NCBI GenBank assembly: GCA_046706345.1
Contig: JBJKPL010000195.1
Span: 1-12,549, forward strand
Reading direction: 5' to 3'
Origin: Sulfidibacterium sp046706345
Lineage (GTDB): Bacteria; Bacteroidota; Bacteroidia; Bacteroidales; F082
Length of the DNA: 12,549 nt
Numbering within the stretch: position 1 is the first letter of the stretch; every line of letters starts with the position of its first letter. Below, in pieces: positions 1-6,109 of the stretch. The position numbers were made by a program, and so were the translations under genes. Below the pieces are notes generated by a model. It was not told where the DNA came from and did no database searches. It was given only the letters and a program-made list of their open reading frames with translations.

Positions 1-1598
1 GGTGACCGCAATCCGGGGTCAGGAAGGTAAAATCAGCCTGTGGCAGTGAATCGATCACCGCCTGATGCTGGATCGATACCGAGCAGCCGTTGGTATCCAC
101 CGCGTTCAGCATCACCTGATACGTTCCGGGATGAGCAAAAACGTGACTGATGGTATCGTGATAGGTAACCACTTCGGCACTTCCGTCACCGAAGTTCCAG
201 GTATAGGAAGCTATGGAGTCATTACCAGGGTTATAGGAAGCCTGAAAAGGCGTTTTCTGGCCCAGGCAAACCTTTTGGGTGGTAAAGTTAATGGTAAGGC
301 TGTCGCGCAGGCATACCTGCATGGTATCGGTGTTCTGACATCCGCTGGTATCGGTTACCGTTAACAGTACCTGATAACAAGAGTCATAAGCCGGAAACCG
401 GTAGGAAGGATCCTGTAAGGTGGAAGTATCATTTTGGTCAAATTGCCACAGGTAGCTTACGATCGGACTCTTGCTGTTGCTACGGACAGACTGGTCGGTA
501 AAATCAACCCGGGTAGCCGGATCACAGGCCTGATGATAGCTGAAAGCAGCTTTGGGATGGGTGTATATATTCACCAAATGGGTCACCGAGTCCACACAAC
601 CAAAACTATTGGTGGTCAGCAGTTTGACAGAATAGGTTCCCACACCGGTAAAGCGGTGTGTTGGATTTTTCGTCGTGTCCTGATCAGAAAGCGAGGCCGT
701 ATCGCCAAAATTCCAGTTCCAGGAAGTCACGAAATTTCCGCTGTTTCCTTCCGGACCGGTAAAACTGGTGAGATGATCACAATTCGGGGTTCGGAAGGTG
801 AAATCCGCCTGTGGCAGCGAGTCGATCACCGCCTGATGCAGTACGGATACAGAGCAGCCGTTGGTATCTACCGCACTCAGCATCACGTTATATTTTCCCG
901 GGTGGGGGAAAACATGGCTGATGGTATCGTGATAGGTCACCACCTCCGAGGTACCGTCACCGAAATTCCAGGTATAAGAAGCAATCGAATCTCCGTAAGG
1001 ATTATAGGTGGCTTTAAAAGGCATCGCCTGGCCGTTACACACATCCGGCATGGTAAAATCAATGGTCAGGCTGTCGCGCAGGCAAACCTGAACCGTATCG
1101 ACGTTCTGGCATCCGTTGGTATCCGTTACGGTCAACGTCACCTGATAGCAGGAATCATAGTTCGGGAACCTATAGGATGGATCCTGGACGGTGGAACTGT
1201 CATTCTGATAAAACCGCCATAAATAATCGACAATCGGACTCTTGCTGCTGCCTCTCAACGACTGGTCGGTAAAGTCAACCCGGGTAGCCGGGTCACAGGC
1301 CTGCTGATAGGTGAAAGCAGCCTTAGGATGCTGATAGACATTGACAAAGTGAGAAACCGAATCAGAACACCCATAATTATCGGTCACCACCAGACGGGTA
1401 ACATATGTCCCCACGGATGTAAACCGGTGCGCCGGATTTTCTCGGATCGCGGTGTCTGCAGCAGAAGCGGTATCACCGAAATTCCAGTTCCATTTTGTGA
1501 TGAATCCGTCCGAAGAAGTTGTCTGATCATAGAAATGGGTAGAATCTCCCATACAGGAAGCTCCAATCGTAAATCCCGCATGGGGAATGGAACCCACA
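1..1598 (-). repeat. Block 3: tandem three-PKD module, 771-bp period, at least two copies
   Basis: Copies lie at about 828-1598 and 57-827, and a third begins at the window edge (1-56). The offset is exactly 771 bp (257 codons) at separate landmarks: tcgatcaccg at 822 and 51, and atcggactc at 1233 and 462. Similarity is high at the DNA level, and the middle domains share about four fifths of their residues by eye, including QACDPATRVDFTDQS and QVCLRDSLTI. This is probably the youngest duplication in the gene. The array may continue past the left edge. Confidence 0.9.
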
Positions 1599-4500
1599 AA
1601 GACCGTGTCAATGGCATAGTTAGAACAGCCCTTCAGATCTTTCACTGTCAGGGTCACCACATAAGTACCCGGTTGCGTATAGGTATAAACGGGATCCTGA
1701 TAGGTCGATGTGTCACCGTTCCCGAAATCCCAGTGCCAGGAAGTAATGTTGTTGCCTACACCGTAAAAATAGGCCTTGTCGCCGAAGCACATGGTGTCTT
1801 TCTGCACCGTAAACGAAACATCCGGAAGCGAATCCACCACCACCGTTTTTACGGCGGTATCGGAACAGGCGTCGGCATTCGTAACAATCAGCTGCACGTG
1901 ATAACTCCCGGGATAGCTCATGGCATGGGTGGGATTTTGCAGGGTATCCGTATTTTTTGTTCCCGATAGAGGATCTCCGAAATTCCAGTTCCATTGCGCT
2001 AAAGCAGCCCCCCCGTCTCTCCGGGAAAGGTCGGTAAAGGTCGTCGGATGGTTGTAACAGGTATCATTGAAAGTAAAATCCGCCACCGGTTTTTTATATT
2101 CTGTAATTCTTTTGGTGATACTGTCTGTTTTCCCAAAGGAATTGCTCACCACGAGCTTAACATCATAGGTTGTCGTATCCAGGTAAACATGGGCCGCTGT
2201 ATTTCGGGTGGAATCCGTGGTCAGACTGGTTCCGTCACCAAAATACCATTTCCGCGTCCTGATGTAACTAATTCCCGGCGAGGTGGACTGATCCACAAAA
2301 CGGGTGCTGTCGAACATACAGGTGTTTGCTACCGAGAAATTCGGCACCGGAAGCGAATCGAATATGATGAGTTTGGTGATGGCATTGCTGCAACCTTCAT
2401 TGGAAGTCACCGTCAGCGTAGCGTAATAATTCCGGTAAGGTTTATAGTAATGATCCGGATTCTGGAGGGAGGAAGCGGAAGTATCGCCGAAATCCCAAGC
2501 CCAGGATTTAATATATCCCGTGGCAACGGTAGAGCTATCATAGAAACAAGTCGTATCCCCTTTACAAAGGATGGTAAAGCCGAAATTGGCCGTGGGTCCG
2601 GGTTTCACATAAACCGTATGAAAAACGGAGCTGGAGCAGCCTTTCAGGTCTTTCACCGTAAGGGTCACCGTGTCCAGTCCCGGGGTATTAAAAGTATGGG
2701 CAATTTGCTGATAGGTGGAGGTCCCGCCATCGCCGAAGTCCCAGTTCCAGGATCTGATATCGGTGCCTTGCCCCACAAAACTCACAGACGATCCCTGACA
2801 GATTGTATCCGTTGACATGGTAAAATCCACAACGGGCAATGAATCCATTACCACGGTTCGCTGGACCGTATCACGACAGCCATCGGCATTTTGAATATAC
2901 AGGGTCACGGGATAGGTTCCGGGATAAGCATAGGTATGGGTGGTATCCCGCACGCTGGCCGAGTCACCGTCACCAAAGGTCCAGTGCCATTGGGTGATGG
3001 CCGAACCGCCGTTGGTGTTGGATTGATCGGTGAAACGCGTAGGATAGGTATAGCACGTATCATTGAAAATAAAGAACGCCGTCGGTTTGGAAACAACCGT
3101 AATGTTTTTGGTCACGCTGCGTTGGAACCCGCTGTCGGTAACCACTACAAGGGTGACGGGATAAGTAGTCTTGGTAACATACGTGTGGGTGGTATTCGGA
3201 CTGTTTGGGCTATTGATGATGGTACTGTCACCATCACCGAAGTACCATTTCCAGGTTTTGATGGAGATCCCGCTTTCCGTCACCGTAGAATCAGTGAAAT
3301 AGGTCATATCATTCAGACAGGAAACCGAATAGGAAAAGTTCGGAATGACATAAGGATTTACCGTGACCACTTTTGTCACACTGGAGGTGCAAACGCCGTT
3401 GATCACCACTGTTAAAGTAACCGTATCCTGACCCGCCACGCTGTAACGATGGGTAGGATTCTGAACATTGGCGGTATCGCCGTCACCGAAATCCCAATGC
3501 CAGGAAACGGTGGTTGCTCCCGAGGTGGAAGTACTCGACCCGTTGAACTGTATGTTATCCACCGTGGTAGCAGGATCCGGGGTCCAGGTAAAATCCACCT
3601 GGGGATTTGTATCAATGCGCTGAACATAAACCGTGTCGTTGGCACATCCCGATGTATCCACCACATGCAGGATCACATTGTAGGTACCCGTATCCGCATA
3701 CTGATGCAACGGATTCTGCACATTAACGGTATCCCCGTCACCGAAGATCCACTGCCAGCTTTTGATGGGATGATTGGAAGTGCCAACAAACTGAGGGGCG
3801 ATCTGCAAACAGGCCGGGTTGGGTGAACTCTGAATGGTAACGGTGGGCAGGGTCCGAATACTGATATTTTTGGTTAACGAATCCTGATAGATATTACCCA
3901 GCGAATCCTGGGCCGAAACAACCAGGGTCACGTTAACATTGGCTCCTGGGGTAAAAGTGTGAGCCACGATGGGACCGGTTGCCGTATCGCCGTCGCCAAA
4001 ATTCCAAAACCATTTGGTGAGGGTATATTTTGAAGAAGCCGTTGACATGTCCGTAAACTGGATCCGGCTGCAGGACTGATAAGCGTATGTGAAATTTACG
4101 TTAGGCAGCGGGTTAACGGTCAAAATTTTGGTCACCGAGTTCGTGCAGATCCCATTCACCTCAATGGATAAAGTCACCGTATCCTGACCCGCCACCGTGT
4201 AGTTGTGTGTCGGATTTTGAACATTGGCGGTATCGCCGTCGCCAAAATTCCAGTGCCAGGTGATGGAAGTGGCCGTTGTGGTGGCATCGCTGGTGCCATT
4301 AAACTGGATATTATCGGCAGTGGTGGGATGCGTGGGACTCCAGGTGAAATCCACCGTAGGCACCGGAACGATCTTTTGAATGTAAACAGTACTGTTTTGA
4401 TTGGAACAGCCCGAGCTATCCACCACCTGGAGGATCACATTGTAGGAACCGGTGTCTGCGTATTGATGAACTGGGTTGGCAATATTCACGGTATCCCCGT

Positions 4501-4936
4501 CACCGAAGATCCACTGCCAACTTTTGATGGGATGATTGGAGGTACCGGTAAACAGCGGCTCCGCATTTAAACAGGCGGGGTTGGGATCGCTGGCAATATA
4601 AACATTGGGAAGCGTCCGCACGCTGATATTTTGAGTGGTTGAATCTTTACATTGCGTTCCCAGCGAATCTTCCGCGATCACCACCAGCTTAACGGTTCCG
4701 GTGAAACCAGGAAGATAGTTGTGCTTCACCTTAGGTCCGATGGCCGTATCGCCATCACCGAAATTCCAGTACCATTGGACCAGCTTGTAATTTGAGGCCG
4801 TAGTCGATGAATCTGAAAACTGGATCTCACTACAGCCGATATAGGAATATCCAAACTTGGCTGTTGTGCCGCATTGTCCATATGCCGAAACGGCATATAC
4901 CAAACTTATGATCACACCTAGTAAAAATCTTCTCAT
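1..4936 (-). CDS. Giant secreted PKD-repeat surface protein, C-terminus beyond window edge
   Basis: The frame is open from an ATG at 4936-4934 to the left edge (1645 codons, no stop), so the C-terminus is missing. Residues 1-20 form a Sec signal peptide (MRRFLLGVII, then a hydrophobic stretch ending AYGQC). The rest is a chain of about 85-residue PKD domains, recognised by the W-x-W-x-FGDGD(T/S) core followed by a H-x-Y/F strand and a (V)TL-x-V strand. Nineteen are complete, starting near nt 4876, 4616, 4362, 4110, 3852, 3606, 3348, 3086, 2843, 2600, 2352, 2090, 1832, 1598, 1330, 1070, 827, 558 and 300; a twentieth starts near 56. Two (starting near 1330 and 558) lack FGDG and have FYQND and FDQND instead. 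PKD domains are beta-sandwich spacers in adhesins and surface enzymes. In Bacteroidota such proteins often end in a type IX secretion or gliding-type C-terminal domain; that is expected here, not seen. The ligand is unknown. No Shine-Dalgarno precedes the start. Confidence 0.93.
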   Translation of the reverse strand, partial: MRRFLLGVIISLVYAVSAYGQCGTTAKFGYSYIGCSEIQFSDSSTTASNYKLVQWYWNFGDGDTAIGPKVKHNYLPGFTGTVKLVVIAEDSLGTQCKDSTTQNISVRTLPNVYIASDPNPACLNAEPLFTGTSNHPIKSWQWIFGDGDTVNIANPVHQYADTGSYNVILQVVDSSGCSNQNSTVYIQKIVPVPTVDFTWSPTHPTTADNIQFNGTSDATTTATSITWHWNFGDGDTANVQNPTHNYTVAGQDTVTLSIEVNGICTNSVTKILTVNPLPNVNFTYAYQSCSRIQFTDMSTASSKYTLTKWFWNFGDGDTATGPIVAHTFTPGANVNVTLVVSAQDSLGNIYQDSLTKNISIRTLPTVTIQSSPNPACLQIAPQFVGTSNHPIKSWQWIFGDGDTVNVQNPLHQYADTGTYNVILHVVDTSGCANDTVYVQRIDTNPQVDFTWTPDPATTVDNIQFNGSSTSTSGATTVSWHWDFGDGDTANVQNPTHRYSVAGQDTVTLTVVINGVCTSSVTKVVTVNPYVIPNFSYSVSCLNDMTYFTDSTVTESGISIKTWKWYFGDGDSTIINSPNSPNTTHTYVTKTTYPVTLVVVTDSGFQRSVTKNITVVSKPTAFFIFNDTCYTYPTRFTDQSNTNGGSAITQWHWTFGDGDSASVRDTTHTYAYPGTYPVTLYIQNADGCRDTVQRTVVMDSLPVVDFTMSTDTICQGSSVSFVGQGTDIRSWNWDFGDGGTSTYQQIAHTFNTPGLDTVTLTVKDLKGCSSSVFHTVYVKPGPTANFGFTILCKGDTTCFYDSSTVATGYIKSWAWDFGDTSASSLQNPDHYYKPYRNYYATLTVTSNEGCSNAITKLIIFDSLPVPNFSVANTCMFDSTRFVDQSTSPGISYIRTRKWYFGDGTSLTTDSTRNTAAHVYLDTTTYDVKLVVSNSFGKTDSITKRITEYKKPVADFTFNDTCYNHPTTFTDLSRRDGGAALAQWNWNFGDPLSGTKNTDTLQNPTHAMSYPGSYHVQLIVTNADACSDTAVKTVVVDSLPDVSFTVQKDTMCFGDKAYFYGVGNNITSWHWDFGNGDTSTYQDPVYTYTQPGTYVVTLTVKDLKGCSNYAIDTVFVGSIPHAGFTIGASCMGDSTHFYDQTTSSDGFITKWNWNFGDTASAADTAIRENPAHRFTSVGTYVTRLVVTDNYGCSDSVSHFVNVYQHPKAAFTYQQACDPATRVDFTDQSLRGSSKSPIVDYLWRFYQNDSSTVQDPSYRFPNYDSCYQVTLTVTDTNGCQNVDTVQVCLRDSLTIDFTMPDVCNGQAMPFKATYNPYGDSIASYTWNFGDGTSEVVTYHDTISHVFPHPGKYNVMLSAVDTNGCSVSVLHQAVIDSLPQADFTFRTPNCDHLTSFTGPEGNSGNFVTSWNWNFGDTASLSDQDTTKNPTHRFTGVGTYSVKLLTTNSFGCVDSVTHLVNIYTHPKAAFSYHQACDPATRVDFTDQSVRSNSKSPIVSYLWQFDQNDTSTLQDPSYRFPAYDSCYQVLLTVTDTSGCQNTDTMQVCLRDSLTINFTTQKVCLGQKTPFQASYNPGNDSIASYTWNFGDGSAEVVTYHDTISHVFAHPGTYQVMLNAVDTNGCSVSIQHQAVIDSLPQADFTFLTPDCGH
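1599..3348 (-). repeat. Block 2: tandem duplication of a four-PKD module, period about 1 kb
   Basis: Domains 7-10 (about 2353-3348) are repeated as domains 11-13 (about 1599-2352) plus the start of domain 14. The period is 996 bp at the module start (tatcattga at 3058 and 2062) and 1011 bp further on (tcaggtctttcac at 2644 against tcagatctttcac at 1633). The 15-bp shift matches a five-residue insertion in domain 12, where FGDG is replaced by FGDPLSGTKNTDT. Matching landmarks include FNDTCY, VTLTVKDLKGCS and RKWYFGDG or WKWYFGDG. The copies are more diverged than those of block 1 or 3. Confidence 0.85.
3349..4872 (-). repeat. Block 1: tandem duplication of a three-PKD module, 762-bp period
   Basis: The first six PKD domains are two copies of a 254-residue module (about 4111-4872 and 3349-4110). 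The stretch caccgaagatccactgcca occurs at 4501 and again at 3739, exactly 762 bp apart, and the surrounding protein segment GTSNHPIKSWQWIFGDGDTV is identical in both copies. Domain 1 pairs with 4, 2 with 5 and 3 with 6; neighbours within a module are far less alike. The period is a multiple of three, so the frame is kept. Confidence 0.9.
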
Positions 4937-5220
4937 CAGCAGCACTTTTTAGCTGAATTCTAAAGGAAAGGGTCTTAATAATTTTCCTCAAATAACGGAA
5001 ATTTTTTCCATTTATTGTTAAGACCTCCTAATAAAATTGTGGTTTAAAAACCCTTAAGTGAAGAATCCGAGAAGGATTGGTATGGTATTTCCCAAGGTAG
5101 AAAAACAAAATCAGGAGAACTTTGAAAGTGAGACCCACCGCCGAAAAACCCATCTGGAGGAAGGCCATCAACCTGCTCTACTCCCCAAAAAACAGTGCAC
5201 TCCGGTGCTGAACCTCAATC
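4937..5220. other. Intergenic stretch upstream of the PKD gene
   Basis: This 284-bp stretch lies between the PKD gene start and the end of the cysteine hydrolase gene. The half next to the PKD gene is AT-rich and holds the inverted repeat described separately, plus a short palindrome GGTTT-AA-AAACC at 5041-5052. The other half has more balanced base composition. It has one weak plus-strand open frame from GTG 5128 to TGA 5211 (27 codons), preceded by AGGAGA, with no recognised product. No exact Bacteroidota -7 (TAnnTTTG) promoter motif was found for the PKD gene. Confidence 0.5.
4971..5025 (-). promoter_or_regulatory. Inverted repeat upstream of the PKD gene (operator or leader hairpin)
   Basis: GGTCTTAATAAT at 4971-4982 faces ATTGTTAAGACC at 5014-5025, pairing at 11 of 12 positions. 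A second short stem inside it joins TTTCC (4983-4987) and GGAAA (4997-5001). It ends 35 bp before the PKD start codon. No T-run follows on either strand, so it does not look like an intrinsic terminator. It may be a regulator-binding site or a structured 5' leader; the role is inferred from position only. Confidence 0.45.
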
Positions 5221-5793
5221 TCAGGAATTCAGGTTCTCAAGTACCTCCACCGTCTTCATCACAAGGCCCATACGCGGGAAAGTGTATTGAATGGGGTGAT
5301 TGTGCATGGCTTCGGAGCGGGCGGCCATGGCATCTTCGGCGAAGATCTGATTGTAACCGTACTCAAAAGCAAACCTTGCCGTACTCTCCACACCCATATT
5401 GGTTGCAATACCGCAAAGAATGATCGTGTCGATACCGCGCCTTCTGAGCTGCAGGTCCAGTTCGGTTCCGTAAAATGCACCCCATTGCCGTTTGGTAATG
5501 AGGAAATCGGTTGGCTGGATGTTGAGTTCCGGAATGTATTCGGCCCAGTCCGTCGGCCTGTCGAAGCTAAATGTGCTGGCAACAACAGGATGGAGGGCAT
5601 CTTTGCCATCAGCAGACGGCGTTACGTGAACCAGGAAAACCGGCATTTTATTCTTTCGCGCTGCTTCAATGATTTTTACCGAATTTTCTATCACCAATTT
5701 AGAGGGATAGGGTTCCGTGGGCATGGCCACAATTCCTTTCTGCAAGTCAATGACCACCACAGCCGTATGCTCTTTCAATATTTTATTTTCCAT
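5221..5793 (-). CDS. Isochorismatase-family cysteine hydrolase
   Basis: This 190-residue cytoplasmic protein matches the isochorismatase-like cysteine hydrolase family in length and motifs. The expected triad is visible: D16 in VVVIDLQKG, K101 in LITKRQWGAFYGT and C127 in IILCGIATNMGVESTAR, the last with the family's usual cis-peptide and nucleophile-elbow pattern. Family members hydrolyse C-O or C-N bonds in small molecules (isochorismate, nicotinamide, N-carbamoyl amines, ureides). The substrate cannot be read from these motifs. There is no signal peptide or fused aryl-carrier domain, so a siderophore-type isochorismatase is unlikely. It stands alone: the next gene on this strand starts 284 bp downstream and the upstream neighbour is divergent. 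A role linked to the galactanase is not indicated. Confidence 0.9.
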   Translation of the reverse strand: MENKILKEHTAVVVIDLQKGIVAMPTEPYPSKLVIENSVKIIEAARKNKMPVFLVHVTPSADGKDALHPVVASTFSFDRPTDWAEYIPELNIQPTDFLITKRQWGAFYGTELDLQLRRRGIDTIILCGIATNMGVESTARFAFEYGYNQIFAEDAMAARSEAMHNHPIQYTFPRMGLVMKTVEVLENLNS

Positions 5794-5890
5794 GATCGGA
5801 TCTGTTTAAATTATTTTCATGAGTATCAGATAGCCTAACAAAATTAAAGAATATCCCGAAAGAAGATTTTTTTGATTGACTGATTTTAGA

Positions 5891-5901
5891 TTGTTTAACA
5901 A
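5891..5901. promoter_or_regulatory. Dyad TTGTT-T-AACAA, candidate operator (copy 1)
   Basis: TTGTTTAACAA is a perfect palindrome around a central base. It lies 97 bp upstream of the cysteine hydrolase start codon. The same sequence in reverse complement occurs at 6032-6042 within this intergenic region. Two matched dyads between divergent genes suggest a transcription-factor site, but the sequence is AT-rich and short. Confidence 0.35.
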
Positions 5902-6031
5902 ATCCTGCAATTCCAACCCAAGCCATATCTCCCTGTTCATTCGACGGATTACTACCCACAAAGACAACCGAAACGGAGATATTCCTTAGGAAATGCCTGA
6001 AATATTGCCATAATGGCTACCTTGCGGCCTA

Positions 6032-6042
6032 TTGTTAAACAA
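6032..6042. promoter_or_regulatory. Dyad TTGTT-A-AACAA, candidate operator (copy 2)
   Basis: TTGTTAAACAA is the reverse complement of the dyad at 5891-5901 and is itself palindromic. It lies 67 bp before the galactanase ATG, a position where a regulator could act on that promoter. The related word ATTGTTAA also forms one arm of the inverted repeat upstream of the PKD gene (5014-5021). Confidence 0.35.
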
Positions 6043-6109
6043 CGTGGCACCTTGGGGTTGTTTGATCAAAATACAGTTCTACAATTCTTTATTTAAAAAT
6101 ATCACTGTT

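Larger units (their letters stand above)
5794..6109. other. Divergent intergenic region between hydrolase and galactanase genes
   Basis: This 316-bp region must hold the promoters of both divergent genes. It has two copies of an 11-bp dyad (listed separately), a third 11-bp palindrome TTCCT-T-AGGAA at 5982-5992, and an 8-bp inverted pair ATATCTCC (5925-5932) and GGAGATAT (5975-5982). A minus-strand frame of 44 codons (5806-5940) starts with MNREIW, ends in a hydrophobic stretch and stops 12 bp before the hydrolase ATG. It may be chance. I saw no exact TAnnTTTG promoter element. Confidence 0.45.

Noticed and set aside
65..4570. Several long plus-strand open frames (such as 434-1222 and 2048-2815) across the PKD region.
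   Set aside because: They are antisense to the PKD gene, rich in Gly, Arg and Ile as expected from its complement, repeat only because the gene repeats, and have no recognisable motifs. The minus-strand frame is continuous and has clear domains.
1..4876. CRISPR array or non-coding satellite.
   Set aside because: The repeat units are 762-1011 bp, in frame, and encode protein domains with diverged copies; there are no short identical repeats with unique spacers.
5210..5236. Stem GAACCT/AGGTTC at the end of the hydrolase gene as a terminator.
   Set aside because: The stem is only six pairs with a 15-base loop and has no T-run on the minus strand.
5058..5423. Plus-strand frame of 121 codons.
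   Set aside because: Its second half is antisense to the well-supported cysteine hydrolase and its first half shows no family features.
6032..6109. Upstream ATG start for the galactanase at 6032.
   Set aside because: It would add 26 residues before a complete Sec signal peptide and place the start in the candidate operator dyad.
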